DNA of 64,000 bases from Pseudomonas putida (GTDB lineage: Bacteria > Pseudomonadota > Gammaproteobacteria > Pseudomonadales > Pseudomonadaceae): positions 868,001 to 932,000 of the forward strand of contig NZ_CP066306.1 of the NCBI RefSeq assembly GCF_016406145.1, read 5' to 3'. The notes under the pieces were generated by a model. That model ran no database searches and had not been told where the DNA came from. It worked only from the letters and a program-made list of their open reading frames with translations. Below, one piece after another: positions 1 to 10,470 of the stretch. The translations under genes were made by a program, and so were the position numbers. Every line of letters begins with the position of its first letter. Position 1 is the first letter of the stretch.

Positions 1-1
1 T

Positions 2-535
2 ACTTACACCCTCAACCTCGACTACGGCAGTGGTGTGGTGGTCAAGGGCGCGGGCTTCCTGCTCAACGACGAAATGGACGACTTCAGCGCCAAGCCGGGC
101 GCAGCCAATGCCTTTGGTGTAGTGGGCGGTGATGCCAATGCCATCGAGCCGGGCAAGCGCATGCTGTCGTCCATGAGCCCGAGCCTGATGACCCGCGATG
201 GCAAGGTTGAACTGGTGCTCGGTACACCTGGCGGCTCGCGGATCTTCACTTCGATCTTCCAGGTAATGAACAACCTGTACGACTACGGCATGCCCCTGGA
301 CAAGGCTGTGGCGGCGCAGCGGGTACACCACCAGTTGTTGCCCAAGGACACCATCTACTTCGACAGCTACGCACCGCTTGCCGGGCCGGTGGCCGATGAC
401 CTGAAGAAGATGGGTTATGTGCTGGAGGATCAGGGCTGGGAGATGGGGGATATCCAGGCGATCCGGGTGAACGGGGCGAAGCTTGAGACGGCTTCGGATC
501 CGCGTGGGCGCGGGGTGGGGATGGTCGTTAAATAA
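2..535 (+). CDS. ggt: gamma-glutamyltransferase, C-terminal part
   Basis: This frame is open from the first base of the window, so only the last 177 codons are present and the true start lies upstream. The visible part corresponds to the small subunit of gamma-glutamyltransferase, a periplasmic enzyme that cleaves glutathione and transfers its gamma-glutamyl group. Family marks include GSGVVVKGAGFLLNDEMDDF, the oxyanion-loop region KRMLSSMSPS and the segment LVLGTPGGSRI. The autocatalytic Thr lies upstream of the window edge. It ends with TAA, followed by an inverted pair of REP-like sequences. The identification rests on family motifs, and the order ggt followed by an McpS-type receptor fits the P. 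putida group. Confidence 0.9.
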   Translation, partial: TYTLNLDYGSGVVVKGAGFLLNDEMDDFSAKPGAANAFGVVGGDANAIEPGKRMLSSMSPSLMTRDGKVELVLGTPGGSRIFTSIFQVMNNLYDYGMPLDKAVAAQRVHHQLLPKDTIYFDSYAPLAGPVADDLKKMGYVLEDQGWEMGDIQAIRVNGAKLETASDPRGRGVGMVVK

Positions 536-554
536 TCGGCTGTCAGTCTGGCGT

Positions 555-651
555 CATCGCCGGCAAGCCGGCTCCCACTGGTATCGCGCAGCCTTAGCGT
601 TGCGTGTCCCTGAGGGGGCCGACTTGCCGGCGATGGGCCGCAAAGCGGCCC
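555..651. repeat. REP-like inverted pair downstream of ggt
   Basis: The sequence CATCGCCGGCAA at 555-566 reappears as its reverse complement TTGCCGGCGATG at 624-635, followed by the hairpin GGGCCGCAAAGCGGCCC. This is the layout of the REP/BIME repeats scattered between genes in P. putida genomes. It lies between the convergent ends of ggt and the chemoreceptor gene and may also terminate transcription. Confidence 0.65.
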
Positions 652-664
652 CGGAAGAAGAAGG

Positions 665-2584
665 TCAGACCCGGAACTGGCTGACCAGCGTCTGCAGGTG
701 CCCACCCAGGCGCGCCAGCTCTACACTGGACGCCGCGGTCTCATCACTGGCCGCTGCGGTTTGCTCCGACACATCGCGCACATTCAGAATGCTGCGGCTG
801 ATCTCCTCAGCCACCGCGCTCTGCTGCTCGGCTGCGGCGGCAATCTGCTGGTTCATCGACTGGATGCTCGACACCGTGCTGGTGATATTTTCCAGTGAAG
901 TGCCGGCTTTGCGCGCCAGTTCGACACTGCTGTCGGTCAGGGTTCGGCTGCCTTGCATGGCGTTGGCCACTTGCTGGGTACCATGTTGCAGGCCAGCCAC
1001 CAATTCTTCGATCTCTTCGGTGGATTTCTGCGTGCGCTGGGCCAAACCACGTACTTCGTCGGCAACCACGGCAAAACCACGCCCCGCCTCACCGGCACGG
1101 GCGGCTTCGATGGCAGCGTTGAGCGCCAGCAGGTTGGTCTGTTCGGCTACCGACTTGATCACATCCATGACACTGCCGATTTTCTGGCTTTCCTGCTGCA
1201 GCAGGTTCATGGCTTCAGTGGAGCGGTGCACTTCCTCGGCCAGGCGTTCGATCTGGCTGATCGCTTCGCCGACCACGCGATCACCTGCGCGTGCTTCGTC
1301 ATCGGCACCGGTCGCTGCGTGCGATGCCTGCTCGGCATTGCGCGCCACTTCCTGAACGGTCGCGGCCATTTCGTGCATGGCGGTAGCGACCTGGTCGGTT
1401 TCGACCTTCTGGCTGTTTGCGCCCGCGCTGGTCTGCTCGGTGACCGCCGACAGTTCCTCAGCGGCGCTGGCGATCTGCGTGACACCGTCGCGGATACCGG
1501 TGATGAGCTCGCGCAGGGTGCTGCCCATGCGGGCAATGCCTTGTTGCAGCACGCCGATTTCGTCGCGACGGGTAACCCGCAGGTTGTGGGTAAGGTCGCC
1601 ACCAGCGATGCGCTCCACCGCTTGCAGTGTGTCGTGCAGTGGGCGGGTGATCTGGCGGGTGATCAGCACCGCCGCCAGTACACCGACCAGCAGGGCCAGC
1701 AACGTGGCGATGGTCTGCAGGCTACGCGCCTGGGCACTCTCGGCGTCGCGGCGGTCGATCTGGATCTTGTACAGCGCGTCGCTGCGCTTGACGATATCGC
1801 CGCCTTGCACGGTCATCTCTGCACGGGCGGTGGTGATGTCGGCGACTGCATCGCGGAACTGGCGCACGGCCTCGCGGTAGGCCTGTATCGATTGCTCCAA
1901 CTGCTGCACGCGCGTGGCTTCGGCAGGCAGCTGACGCTTCAGGTTGTCGATCTCGGCAAGTGCCGACTCCAGCTGGCGCAGCGCGGCCTGTTCGTTGGCC
2001 GCAGAGTTGTCGGCAATGTAACCGCGCACATCCACTCGCACTTGCAGCAGTTGCTGGCGCGCCTTGCTGATCAGTTGGTATTGCGCCAGGCGCACGCTAT
2101 CGGCTTCGGGGCGGCCCATCACGTCCTCGCCGAGCAGATCCATGGCCTCGTCGGCCTTGGCAGCCGATACGTTCATCGCGTCACGTGCAGCCAGCGAGCC
2201 TTTGTAGCCTGCACGCATCTTGTTCAGCGAGACTTCGTACTCGCTGATGGTCTGGCCCAGCTCTTTGAGCAGCTTGACGTTTTCCGGGCTCTTGAAAGTA
2301 CTGACCAGGTATTGCTGCTGCTTGCTGAAGGCATCCAGCTTGGCCTGGGTGTTGGCTGCGGCAGCATCGTCGCCATTGGCGATCATGTATTGCAGGCGCG
2401 CCACGCGCAGGTCGGTCAGGTCTTTGTTGAGCTTGCCGATGTCCCCCATCCAGTTGCTGCGGTCGATGAGGCTGCCCAGGCTGGTCCAGCCGGTCAGGGC
2501 CAGCAGGCCGGTGAGGACCAGCACCAGGCCGAAGCCCAGGCCGAGTTTGAGGTTGACGCTGATGTTGGCAAACCAGCTGTTCAT
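665..2584 (-). CDS. mcpS: methyl-accepting chemotaxis receptor with HBM sensor domain
   Basis: A 639-residue transmembrane chemoreceptor. The first TM segment is at about residues 12-32. A long, entirely helical periplasmic domain follows to about residue 285, of the helical bimodular (HBM) type. The second TM segment is at about 287-310, then HAMP and the cytoplasmic signalling hairpin with the nearly invariant tip [16 protein letters not shown]. Length, HBM domain and position between ggt and pcaHG match McpS of P. putida, which senses tricarboxylic-acid-cycle intermediates; the ligand here is inferred from that match. It is a single gene with its own promoter region (2585-2770) and would signal through CheA/CheW encoded elsewhere. 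Confidence 0.88.
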   Translation of the reverse strand: MNSWFANISVNLKLGLGFGLVLVLTGLLALTGWTSLGSLIDRSNWMGDIGKLNKDLTDLRVARLQYMIANGDDAAAANTQAKLDAFSKQQQYLVSTFKSPENVKLLKELGQTISEYEVSLNKMRAGYKGSLAARDAMNVSAAKADEAMDLLGEDVMGRPEADSVRLAQYQLISKARQQLLQVRVDVRGYIADNSAANEQAALRQLESALAEIDNLKRQLPAEATRVQQLEQSIQAYREAVRQFRDAVADITTARAEMTVQGGDIVKRSDALYKIQIDRRDAESAQARSLQTIATLLALLVGVLAAVLITRQITRPLHDTLQAVERIAGGDLTHNLRVTRRDEIGVLQQGIARMGSTLRELITGIRDGVTQIASAAEELSAVTEQTSAGANSQKVETDQVATAMHEMAATVQEVARNAEQASHAATGADDEARAGDRVVGEAISQIERLAEEVHRSTEAMNLLQQESQKIGSVMDVIKSVAEQTNLLALNAAIEAARAGEAGRGFAVVADEVRGLAQRTQKSTEEIEELVAGLQHGTQQVANAMQGSRTLTDSSVELARKAGTSLENITSTVSSIQSMNQQIAAAAEQQSAVAEEISRSILNVRDVSEQTAAASDETAASSVELARLGGHLQTLVSQFRV

Positions 2585-2771
2585 GCACGCTCTCCAGAAA
2601 TGATTTCGCTCACTTGATCAATCGTCGATCGCGAGGCGTTGTTGTTCTGGATGCCCGCTGAATCGTGCAGGGGTTATCGGCAAATGGCGGGGAAGCTGAA
2701 ACGCTTTTTCAACTCAATTGCAACACCACGCGCGGCAGCGGGCTTGCCGCGCGCAGGGAATCCTTGAAATT

Positions 2772-3656
2772 TCAAAGGCTTCGCGCACTGAACGTGTCGC
2801 AGCTGTTCACATCACCCTGGGCAAACCCGGCCTTGAACCAACGCACCCGCTGCGCCGAGGTGCCATGGGTAAAGGAGTCAGGTACCACGCGCCCCTGGCC
2901 TTTTTGCTGCAGTCGGTCATCACCGATGGCATTGGCAGCATTGAGCGCTTCCTCGACATCCCCTGGCTCCAGCCAGTTCAGGCGTTGCTGCGCCTGGTAT
3001 GCCCATACCCCGGCCAGGCAGTCAGCCTGGAGCTCCTGGCGCACCAGCAAACCATTGTCACCCTCCAGGCGCTGGCCTGCGCGGCGTGCGGCATCGACCT
3101 TGGCCGACACGCCAAGCAAGGTTTGCACGTGGTGGCCGATCTCGTGGGCGATCACGTAGGCCTGGGCGAAGTCGCCTGCGGCGGCGAAGCGGGTTTCCAT
3201 TTCACGGAAGAACGACATGTCCAGGTACACCCGCTGGTCGGCCGGGCAGTAGAACGGCCCCACCGCCGCTGAAGCGAAGCCGCAGGCGGAATTCACCTGG
3301 CCGCTGAACAGCACCAGCTTAGGGTCGCGATACTGCTTGCCAGCCTGCGAGAACAGAGCCTTCCAGGTGTCTTCGGTGTCGCCCAGGATCGACGCGACGA
3401 ACTGGGCCTGCTCGTCGTTGGCCGCTGGGGCCTTGGTGCCCGCGCCGCTTGGCGCCTGCTGCTGTTCCATCTGCCCGGTCAGCTGGCCGAGGATCTGCAG
3501 CGGGTCCTGGCCAGTGAGCCAGCCGATGCCGACGATCAGCAGGATGGCCCCGAGCCCCAGACCCTTGCCGCCGCCAAAGCGCATGCCACCACCGCCGCCA
3601 CCTTGGCCACGGGCATCAACCACATTGTCGCTACGACGGCCTTTTCGCCATTCCAT
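2772..3656 (-). CDS. neutral zinc metallopeptidase (YpfJ family)
   Basis: Membrane-anchored putative zinc metallopeptidase of the YpfJ family (PF04228). The N-terminus EWRKGRRSDNVVDARG is the family signature; a Gly-rich linker and one TM helix (about residues 35-52) follow. The zinc site is AYVIAHEIGHHVQ, with the HExxH-type glutamate and two histidines. I chose the ATG at 3656 rather than an in-frame GTG nine bases upstream, because GGAG sits eight bases before the ATG and the GTG overlaps that ribosome-binding site. The substrate is unknown for the whole family. It is divergent from pcaHG. Confidence 0.85.
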   Translation of the reverse strand: MEWRKGRRSDNVVDARGQGGGGGGMRFGGGKGLGLGAILLIVGIGWLTGQDPLQILGQLTGQMEQQQAPSGAGTKAPAANDEQAQFVASILGDTEDTWKALFSQAGKQYRDPKLVLFSGQVNSACGFASAAVGPFYCPADQRVYLDMSFFREMETRFAAAGDFAQAYVIAHEIGHHVQTLLGVSAKVDAARRAGQRLEGDNGLLVRQELQADCLAGVWAYQAQQRLNWLEPGDVEEALNAANAIGDDRLQQKGQGRVVPDSFTHGTSAQRVRWFKAGFAQGDVNSCDTFSARSL

Positions 3657-3724
3657 GAATTGCACTCCAGAGCGTGAAACATGAAGACAAAGGTTAGTTC
3701 ACGGCAGCCAAAGGTACTAATGCA

Positions 3725-3738
3725 TAACCATTTGGTTA
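3725..3738. promoter_or_regulatory. inverted repeat upstream of pcaH
   Basis: TAACCA-TT-TGGTTA, six-base arms around two bases, lies in the divergent region between the metallopeptidase and pcaH, 107 bases before the pcaH start. It could be an operator or part of a promoter. No named regulator can be assigned from sequence alone. Confidence 0.35.
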
Positions 3739-3844
3739 AGTAACGGTCGGCGGAATTCAATATTCATCTGGGGCGACCTATCCGAAACTGCAAGTCCGCC
3801 TGCGAACCACAGGCGCTTTGATAACTCCAAGAGAGGAAAACGGC

Positions 3845-4564
3845 ATGCCCGCCCAGGACAACAGCCGCTTCGTGATCCGTGATCGCAACTGGCACCCCAA
3901 GGCCCTGACGCCCGACTACAAGACTTCCATTGCCCGCTCGCCGCGCCAGGCATTGGTCAGCATCCCGCAGTCGATCAGCGAAACCACCGGCCCGGACTTC
4001 ACCCACCTGGGCTTCGGCGCCCACGACCATGACCTGCTGCTGAACTTCAACAACGGCGGCCTGCCGATTGGTGAGCGCATCATCGTTGCCGGCCGTGTCG
4101 TCGACCAGTACGGCAAGCCAGTGCCCAATACCTTGGTAGAAATGTGGCAGGCCAACGCCGGTGGCCGCTATCGCCACAAGAACGATCGCTATCTGGCCCC
4201 GCTGGACCCGAATTTCGGTGGCGTCGGCCGCTGCCTGACCAACAGTGAAGGCTACTACAGCTTCCGCACCATCAAGCCCGGCCCATACCCATGGCGCAAC
4301 GGCCCGAACGACTGGCGCCCGGCGCACATCCACTTCGGCATAAGCGGCCCGTCAATCGCCACCAAGCTGATCACTCAGCTGTATTTCGAGGGCGATCCGC
4401 TGATCCCGATGTGCCCTATCGTCAAGTCGATCGCCAACCCTGAAGCGGTGCAGCAACTGATCGCCAAGCTCGACATGAGTAACGCCAACCCCATGGATTG
4501 CCTGGCGTACCGCTTCGACATCGTGCTGCGCGGCCAGCGCAAGACCCACTTCGAAAACTGCTGA
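3845..4564 (+). CDS. pcaH: protocatechuate 3,4-dioxygenase beta subunit
   Basis: Iron(III)-containing beta subunit of the intradiol dioxygenase that cleaves protocatechuate to 3-carboxy-cis,cis-muconate, the entry step of the beta-ketoadipate pathway. The protein is 239 residues. The four iron ligands are visible as Tyr109, Tyr148, His161 and His163, counting the initiator Met (Y in GGRYRHKN, Y in GPYPW, and HIH), as in the P. putida enzyme. The start at MPAQDNSRF follows the ribosome-binding site AGAGGA; an upstream in-frame ATG would add nine residues not found in the family. pcaG follows after ten bases, so the two subunits are co-transcribed. Confidence 0.97.
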   Translation: MPAQDNSRFVIRDRNWHPKALTPDYKTSIARSPRQALVSIPQSISETTGPDFTHLGFGAHDHDLLLNFNNGGLPIGERIIVAGRVVDQYGKPVPNTLVEMWQANAGGRYRHKNDRYLAPLDPNFGGVGRCLTNSEGYYSFRTIKPGPYPWRNGPNDWRPAHIHFGISGPSIATKLITQLYFEGDPLIPMCPIVKSIANPEAVQQLIAKLDMSNANPMDCLAYRFDIVLRGQRKTHFENC

Positions 4565-4574
4565 GGACCCCGCC

Positions 4575-5180
4575 ATGCCAATCGAACTGCTGCCGGAAAC
4601 CCCCTCGCAGACCGCCGGCCCCTACGTGCACATCGGCCTGGCACTGGAAGCGGCCGGTAACCCTACCCGTGACCAGGAAATCTGGAACCGCATGGCCAAG
4701 CCAGAGGCGCCGGGTGAACACATCCTGTTGATCGGTCATGTATACGACGGTAACGGCCACTTGATTCGCGATTCGTTCCTTGAGCTCTGGCAAGCCGATA
4801 CCAACGGCCAGTACCAAGATGACTACAACTTGGAGAACGCCTTCAACAGCTTCGGTCGTACTGCCACCACCTTCGATGCCGGTGAGTGGACCGTCCAGAC
4901 CGTCAAGCCCGGCGTGGTGAACAACGCTGCCGGTGTCCCGATGGCCCCGCACATCAACATCAGCCTGTTTGCCCGCGGCATCAATATCCACTTGCACACG
5001 CGGCTGTATTTCGATGATGAGGCCGAAGCGAACGCCAAGTGCCCGGTGCTCAACCTTATCGAGCAGCCACAGCGCCGTGAAACCTTGATTGCCAAGCGTT
5101 GCGAGGTGGACGGCAAGACGGCGTATCGTTTCGATATCCGTGTTCAGGGGGAAGGGGAGACAGTTTTCTTCGACTTCTGA
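4575..5180 (+). CDS. pcaG: protocatechuate 3,4-dioxygenase alpha subunit
   Basis: The 201-residue alpha subunit, homologous to PcaH but lacking a complete set of iron ligands; it pairs with PcaH in the mature oligomer and shapes the active-site entrance. The N-terminus IELLPETPSQTAGPYVHIG is typical. The gene starts ten bases after the pcaH stop behind GAGGA and is followed at once by a strong hairpin terminator (5190-5212), so pcaHG appears to be a two-gene operon. Confidence 0.96.
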   Translation: MPIELLPETPSQTAGPYVHIGLALEAAGNPTRDQEIWNRMAKPEAPGEHILLIGHVYDGNGHLIRDSFLELWQADTNGQYQDDYNLENAFNSFGRTATTFDAGEWTVQTVKPGVVNNAAGVPMAPHINISLFARGINIHLHTRLYFDDEAEANAKCPVLNLIEQPQRRETLIAKRCEVDGKTAYRFDIRVQGEGETVFFDF

Positions 5181-5189
5181 CAGGTGATT

Positions 5190-5212
5190 TTGGGGCTGCA
5201 ATGCAGCCCCAA
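5190..5212. terminator. bidirectional terminator between pcaG and the cupin gene
   Basis: TTGGGGCTGC-AAT-GCAGCCCCAA, a perfect ten-base stem with a three-base loop, lies between the convergent ends of pcaG (5180) and the cupin gene (5215). The A/T bases at both stem ends suit termination in both directions. Confidence 0.8.
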
Positions 5213-5214
5213 TT

Positions 5215-5649
5215 TCAGCCTTTCACCGGCTTGAGGTCGAATGCATCGCCTTGGTACTGGAACAGCAGGCAATCGGCAGCGCCAGTGCAGCCACTCTCAT
5301 GCACAAGGTCGACAGGCAGTTTGTAGTATGCCCCGGCCGAATACTCGGTGCGCTTGCCCTCGATTACCGCATAGAACGTACCACTCAACACTACTGTCGG
5401 TAGTGCCTGGCTGTGCTGGTGCAAGCCGTTGTCAGTCCCTTTCCGGAATCTCACATACGCCGAATACGGCCCCTTGCCAAAAATGTCGCCCTCGACGTTG
5501 GCATAGCTGACCGCGCCCTGGGTATTGGGTACTTCCTGCCACTTCAACTTCGCGCTATCGGTTACAGATACGGTTTTTTCCCCTGCGTGGGCGGTGGCTG
5601 CCAACGCGGCGAGTGTGAGAACGGCCATGCCTGCCTGCAATGATTTCAT
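5215..5649 (-). CDS. periplasmic cupin-domain protein (DUF4437-like)
   Basis: A 144-residue protein with a clear signal peptide (MKSLQAGMAVLTLAALAATAHA, cleaved after residue 22) followed by one small beta-barrel cupin domain. The segments GLHQHSQALPTVVLSGTFY and YSAGAYYKLP fit cupin motifs 1 and 2, with possible metal-binding histidines in HQH. Two cysteines near the C-terminus (SGCTGAADC) could form a disulfide. The reading frame extends upstream to 5877, but the start at 5649 has AGGAG seven bases ahead and begins exactly at the signal peptide. Function unknown; the LysR gene upstream on the same strand may control it. Confidence 0.78.
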   Translation of the reverse strand: MKSLQAGMAVLTLAALAATAHAGEKTVSVTDSAKLKWQEVPNTQGAVSYANVEGDIFGKGPYSAYVRFRKGTDNGLHQHSQALPTVVLSGTFYAVIEGKRTEYSAGAYYKLPVDLVHESGCTGAADCLLFQYQGDAFDLKPVKG

Positions 5650-5753
5650 GGTGAAGCTCCTTCGCTGGAATGACGGTGCAGCGAAGGTTAAATAAACTCT
5701 GTGCGCACAAATACGGCCTTGATTAGCCATGACTTGTACCTTAAAAGCACAGG

Positions 5754-6659
5754 TCAGGGTCGCCACGGTGGGCGCGTATAGAAGGCTTGCACAAAGTCGA
5801 GCAACGCACGCACCTTGGGCGCCAGGTAACGGCTCTGTGGATAGACCGCATACAGGCCCCGTGCTGCTAGCCGCCAATCGGCCAGCACTGGCACCAGGCG
5901 CCCATCAGCCAGGGCATCCTGAACGATGAAACAATCGAAGCTGGCGATGCCTAAGCCGCCGATAGCCGCAGCACGCAGGGCCATTGGCGAGTTGGCGCTT
6001 ACGCGTCGGGGCATAAGGATTTGCCGCTGCTCACCTGCCTCGTTGGCAAGCAGCAGGCGCTGAGGGTGAAGTAGTTGGCTATAGCCGAGCAGTGGGTGGC
6101 TGGCCAGATCGTCTGGCGAGGCAGGTGTACCGTGCCGTTCGAGGTAGCGGGGAGCGGCCACCAGCAGTACCTCGCTGGTGGCCAGCCGTCGCGCTACCAG
6201 GCTTGAGTCAGGCAGGTGATCGGTAACCCGAAGGCAGATGTCGATCTCTTCTTCCAGCAAGTCGATGAATCGGTCGCTGCAGTGCAGCTCGATCTGCAAC
6301 TGGGGATAGCGCTCGACGAACTCCGGTAGCCAGCGGCCAAGTTCCAGCTCGCCGAAGGCGGTAGCCACGCCCAGGCGCAGGGTGCCAGAGGGCTGTTTTT
6401 GATGTTCGGACAGCTCCAGGGTCATCGCCTGCATCTGTTCGAGGATCTGCACGCAGTGGCGGTAGAACAGCGCACCGGCTTCGGTCAGGTGCAGACGGCG
6501 GGTGGTTCGTGCCAGTAATTGTGTGCCCAGATGGCGCTCAAGTTGCGTCACTTGGCGTGACAGAGCGGTATGCGACAGGCCCGCCTGGCTGGCCGCGGCG
6601 CTGAAGCTGCCGAGGTCGACGACCCGGCGGAAGGTCTGCATGGCACTTAACTGGTCCAT
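5754..6659 (-). CDS. LysR-type transcriptional regulator
   Basis: A 301-residue LysR regulator. The winged helix-turn-helix lies in the first 60 residues (MQTFRRVVDLGSFSAAASQAGLSHTALSRQVTQLE), followed by the linker helix and a periplasmic-binding-protein-like effector domain that reads through to the C-terminus. The start MDQLSAMQTF is the normal one for the group; the frame continues 39 codons further upstream without family support. It lies upstream of the cupin gene on the same strand. The inducer cannot be predicted. Confidence 0.88.
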   Translation of the reverse strand: MDQLSAMQTFRRVVDLGSFSAAASQAGLSHTALSRQVTQLERHLGTQLLARTTRRLHLTEAGALFYRHCVQILEQMQAMTLELSEHQKQPSGTLRLGVATAFGELELGRWLPEFVERYPQLQIELHCSDRFIDLLEEEIDICLRVTDHLPDSSLVARRLATSEVLLVAAPRYLERHGTPASPDDLASHPLLGYSQLLHPQRLLLANEAGEQRQILMPRRVSANSPMALRAAAIGGLGIASFDCFIVQDALADGRLVPVLADWRLAARGLYAVYPQSRYLAPKVRALLDFVQAFYTRPPWRP

Positions 6660-6717
6660 CGGCACTACTCTCCTGGCTGCGTATAGCGGGGCCAGCGAGG
6701 CCCCGCCACTACGCGGA

Positions 6718-7803
6718 TCAGCGCCGAACCAGCAGCACCCCGCTCTCCATGTGATGGGTATACGGGAACTGGTCAAACAGCGCGCAACGTTCGATACGGT
6801 GGGTATCTTGAAGCTGAGAAATGTTCTGCGCCAGAGTTTCTGGGTTGCACGAGATGTAGAGGATGCGCTCGAAGCGCCGTGTCAGCTCGCAAGTATCCGG
6901 GTCCATCCCCGCACGCGGTGGGTCGACGAACACCGTACCGAACGCATAACTCTTCAGGTCGATCCCTTCCAGCCGGCGGAACGGGCGAACCTCGTTCAGC
7001 GCCTGGGTCAGCTCTTCCGCCGACAGGCGCACCAGCCGCACGTTATCCACCGCGTTCTCGCTTAGATTGCTCAGGGCGGCGTTGACCGAGGTCTTGCTGA
7101 TTTCGGTGGCCAGCACCTGGCGTACGCGGGTGGCCAGGGGCAGGGTGAAGTTGCCGTTGCCGCAGTACAGTTCCAGCAGGTCGTCATCGCGCTCGCCGAT
7201 GGCGTCATACGCCCAGCTCAGCATCTTCTGGTTCACCGCGCCGTTGGGCTGGGTGAATGCGCCCTCCGGCTGGCGATAGCTGAACACGCGGCCAGCCACG
7301 TCGAGTTTCTCCACGGCGTAATCACGGCCGATGACCAGCCGCTTGCCCTTCGAGCGGCCGATCAGGCTCACGCCCAGTTCTTCGGCCAACTGCCGTGCTG
7401 CCACTTCCCAGGCATCGTCCAGCGGGCGGTGGTAGCACATCGTGACCATCGCATCGCCGGCAAGGGTGGTGAGGAACTCCACCTGGAACAGGCGATTGCT
7501 CAGTTCGTCACTTGCCTGCCAGGCAGCCTTGAGGCGTGGCATCAATGCGTTGATGCGTTCGCTGGCGATGGGGAAATCGTCGATCAGGATGGCCTTGTGC
7601 TTCTCGCCCGGAGCGAACATCGCATAGTGGCGCTGGCCGTCCTCGCGCCACAGGCGGAACTCGGCACGCAAGCGATAATGCTCGCGCGGCGAGTCGAATA
7701 CAGCGGGCTGCGGCGCACCGAAGGGGGCCAGCAGCTCGCGCAGGCGGGTAACCTTGGCCTGCAGTTGCGCGTCGTAGGCGCTAGGATCGAAGGCAGCACT
7801 CAT
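6718..7803 (-). CDS. trmA: tRNA (uracil-5-)-methyltransferase
   Basis: S-adenosylmethionine-dependent enzyme that makes 5-methyluridine at position 54 of tRNA. The protein is 361 residues, the usual TrmA length, without the N-terminal TRAM domain or iron-sulfur cysteines of RlmC/RlmD. The SAM-binding segment [18 protein letters not shown], the motif [10 protein letters not shown] and the catalytic-cysteine motif [13 protein letters not shown] are all present. The ATG overlaps the stop of the permease gene upstream (ATGA, 7800-7803), which suggests translational coupling. Confidence 0.95.
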   Translation of the reverse strand: MSAAFDPSAYDAQLQAKVTRLRELLAPFGAPQPAVFDSPREHYRLRAEFRLWREDGQRHYAMFAPGEKHKAILIDDFPIASERINALMPRLKAAWQASDELSNRLFQVEFLTTLAGDAMVTMCYHRPLDDAWEVAARQLAEELGVSLIGRSKGKRLVIGRDYAVEKLDVAGRVFSYRQPEGAFTQPNGAVNQKMLSWAYDAIGERDDDLLELYCGNGNFTLPLATRVRQVLATEISKTSVNAALSNLSENAVDNVRLVRLSAEELTQALNEVRPFRRLEGIDLKSYAFGTVFVDPPRAGMDPDTCELTRRFERILYISCNPETLAQNISQLQDTHRIERCALFDQFPYTHHMESGVLLVRR

Positions 7804-9095
7804 GCGTTGAACCAGCCCAGCTTGATGACGAACAGGATGGAAAGGATCACCAGTGCCGGGTTCAGGTCGCGGCGGCGGCCGGAGATCAGCTTGACGGCGG
7901 TCCAGCTGATGAAGCCGAAGGCGATACCGTTGGCGATCGAGTAGGTCAGCGGCATGGCCAGGGCGGTGACCACTACCGGTGCGGCCTCGGTCACGTCGTC
8001 CCAGTTTATTTCCGCCAGGCCCGAAGCCATCAGCACGGCGACGAACAGCAGCGCCGGTGCGGTGGCGAAGGCCGGTACGCTACCGGCCAGCGGGGCGAAG
8101 AACAGCGCCAGCAGGAACAGTACGGCCACCACGATGGCGGTCAGGCCGGTGCGGCCACCGGCGCTCACGCCTGCCGCCGACTCGATGTAGCTGGTGGTGG
8201 TCGAGGTGCCCAGCAGCGAACCGGCCATGGCCGCAGTGCTGTCGGCGATCAGGGCACGGCCCATCTTCGGCATGTGGCCGTCCTTGCCCATCAGGCCAGC
8301 GCGCTTGGCCACGGCGATCAGGGTGCCGGAGTTGTCGAACAGGTCGACGAACAGGAAAGCGAAGATCACGCTGACCAGGCCCACGTCGAGGGCCCCGGCG
8401 ATGTCCAGCTGCAGGAATGTCGGTGCCAGCGAAGGTGGCATCGACACGATACCGCCGAACGGCGTGACGCCCATCGCGATCGCTGCGACCGTCACGGTGA
8501 GAATGCCGATCAGCACCGCGCCGCGCACCTTGAGCGCTTCAAGGCCGACAATCAGGAAGAAACCCAGCGTGGCAAGGATCACCGACGGCTGCTTGAGGTC
8601 GCCCATGCCCACCAGGGTAGCCGGGTTATCGACGACGATGCCGGCGTTATGCAGGGCGATGAGCGCCAGGAACAGGCCAATGCCTGCGGCAATGGCCGAG
8701 CGCAGCGGCAGCGGGATGCTGTTTACGATCCACTCGCGGATGCGGAAGATCGACAGCAGGAAGAACATCACCGCCGAGAGAAACACCGCGCCCAACGCGA
8801 CCTGCCAGGTGTGGCCCATGTGCAGGACCACGGTGTAGGTGAAGAACGCGTTCAAGCCCATGCCCGGCGCCAAGGCGATCGGGTAGTTGGCGATCAGGCC
8901 CATGGTCGCCGAGCCGATGGCGGCAGCCAGGCAGGTGGCGACGAAGATCGCGCCCTTGTCCATGCCGGTTTCGCCGAGAATGCTCGGGTTGACGAACAGG
9001 ATGTAGGCCATCGCCAGGAAGGTGGTGACGCCCGCAAGAATCTCGGTGCGCACGTTGGTGTTGTGTGCTTTTAGTTGAAACAGCCTTTCCAGCAT
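7800..9095 (-). CDS. NCS2 purine permease (AzgA/GhxP type)
   Basis: A 431-residue inner-membrane protein with about twelve hydrophobic segments, of the AzgA-like guanine/hypoxanthine branch of the nucleobase:cation symporters. Family marks are [20 protein letters not shown] near the N-terminus, [10 protein letters not shown], and the segment [20 protein letters not shown]. It would import guanine, hypoxanthine or adenine with protons. It overlaps trmA by four bases. The start is at [17 protein letters not shown], as in relatives. The exact purine cannot be told from the sequence. Confidence 0.88.
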   Translation of the reverse strand: MLERLFQLKAHNTNVRTEILAGVTTFLAMAYILFVNPSILGETGMDKGAIFVATCLAAAIGSATMGLIANYPIALAPGMGLNAFFTYTVVLHMGHTWQVALGAVFLSAVMFFLLSIFRIREWIVNSIPLPLRSAIAAGIGLFLALIALHNAGIVVDNPATLVGMGDLKQPSVILATLGFFLIVGLEALKVRGAVLIGILTVTVAAIAMGVTPFGGIVSMPPSLAPTFLQLDIAGALDVGLVSVIFAFLFVDLFDNSGTLIAVAKRAGLMGKDGHMPKMGRALIADSTAAMAGSLLGTSTTTSYIESAAGVSAGGRTGLTAIVVAVLFLLALFFAPLAGSVPAFATAPALLFVAVLMASGLAEINWDDVTEAAPVVVTALAMPLTYSIANGIAFGFISWTAVKLISGRRRDLNPALVILSILFVIKLGWFNA

Positions 9096-9249
9096 GCCCG
9101 CTCCCCGAGGCGCCCCCGGCGCCGTGAATGTATCGACCCCATCAGCAAAGCACAGACCGTAACGGCTGCCGTGGTTTTGCGTGGGGAGGAAAAAAGCCGC
9201 GCATCATACCAGCATGACTGGCAGGGGCCTATGGCCGTTCAGGCCCCCG

Positions 9250-10470
9250 TCAACCATTGTGCAACCGATCCCGCGTAGCCAGTGTCGGGAACAACTTTAT
9301 CCACACACCGGTCACCACCAAGGTGCCGACGCCGCCCAGCACCACCGCCGGCACCGTGCCGAACCAGTGCGCCGTGACCCCCGATTCGAACTCGCCGAGC
9401 TGATTCGAGGCACCGATGAACAGGCCGTTGACAGCACTCACCCGGCCACGCATCTCGTCCGGCGTCTCCAGCTGCACGAACGCACCGCGTATCACCATGC
9501 TGATCATGTCTGCTGCGCCCAGCACCACCAGTACCGCCAGCGAGAACCAGAATGAGGTCGACAGGCCAAAGGCGATGGTTGCCACGCCGAACACCCCGAC
9601 TGCGGTGAACATGGTGCGGCCGACTTTGCGCTCCACTGGGAAGCGCGCCAACCAGAACGACATTAACAGCGCGCCCACTGCTGGCGCCGACCTCAACAGG
9701 CCCAGGCCCCACGGCCCTGTGAGCAGGATGTCCTTGGCGAACACTGGCAGCAGCGCGGTGGCGCCCCCCAGCAGCACGGCGAAAAGGTCGAGGGAGATTG
9801 CCCCGAGAATGTCTGGCCGGCTGCGGATGAAGCGCACGCCTGCCAGTAGCGACTCCAGGCTGGCGCGACCGCGCTGCGGCACTTGCTGGCGCGAATTCAG
9901 GCTCAGCATGAGCAGGCAGGCAATGGCATACAGGGCCACGGTCGGGCCATACACCCAGGTACTGCCGACGGCATACAGGAGCCCACCCACGGCCGGGGCG
10001 ACGATGGTTGCCGCCTGGGTGGCCGAGGCTGACGCCGCTACGGCCCGAGGAAACAGCCCCGGCGGCACCACATTGGGCAGCAGCGCCTGGGTGGCGGGCA
10101 TCTCGAACGAGCGGGTGGCTCCGAGCAGGAAGGCGAGGGCGAAGATCAGTTCGCGGCTGACGCTGTCAGTGGCGCTGCCCAGGGCCAGCACCAGGGCGAT
10201 TAGCCCCTGCAGGGTCTGGCACAGGGCCGCGACCTTGCGCCGGTCATAGCGGTCGGCGACATGCCCGGTGTGCAACATGAACAGCACCCGCGGCGCGAAT
10301 TCGACAAGGCCGACCAGGCCCAGGTCGAGCACATTGCCGGTCAACTGGTAGAGGTGCCAGCCAATGGCCACGGTGAGCATCTGGAAACCACTGGCGGTGA
10401 ACACCCGGGCTAGCCAGAAGGCAATGAAAGGGCGGTGATGGCGCAACAACTGCGGTGCGGAATCGGACAT
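9250..10470 (-). CDS. MFS transporter (EntS/MFS_3-like)
   Basis: A 406-residue major-facilitator protein with twelve predicted TM segments. It contains the loop-2/3 motif GHVADRYDRRKV and the C-terminal half signature DEMRGRVSAVNGLFIG, both typical of the MFS_3 family that includes the enterobactin exporter EntS. I start it at MSDSAPQLLRHHRPF (10470); the frame is open 45 codons further, but those codons have no hydrophobic or family character. The substrate is unknown. No siderophore genes adjoin it, so EntS-like function is only family-level. Confidence 0.82.
   Translation of the reverse strand: MSDSAPQLLRHHRPFIAFWLARVFTASGFQMLTVAIGWHLYQLTGNVLDLGLVGLVEFAPRVLFMLHTGHVADRYDRRKVAALCQTLQGLIALVLALGSATDSVSRELIFALAFLLGATRSFEMPATQALLPNVVPPGLFPRAVAASASATQAATIVAPAVGGLLYAVGSTWVYGPTVALYAIACLLMLSLNSRQQVPQRGRASLESLLAGVRFIRSRPDILGAISLDLFAVLLGGATALLPVFAKDILLTGPWGLGLLRSAPAVGALLMSFWLARFPVERKVGRTMFTAVGVFGVATIAFGLSTSFWFSLAVLVVLGAADMISMVIRGAFVQLETPDEMRGRVSAVNGLFIGASNQLGEFESGVTAHWFGTVPAVVLGGVGTLVVTGVWIKLFPTLATRDRLHNG

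Noticed and set aside
953..2617. 554-codon open frame antisense to the chemoreceptor gene
   Set aside because: Shadow frame caused by high GC; no family motif, low-complexity His/Gln/Leu composition, and the opposite strand is a complete chemoreceptor.
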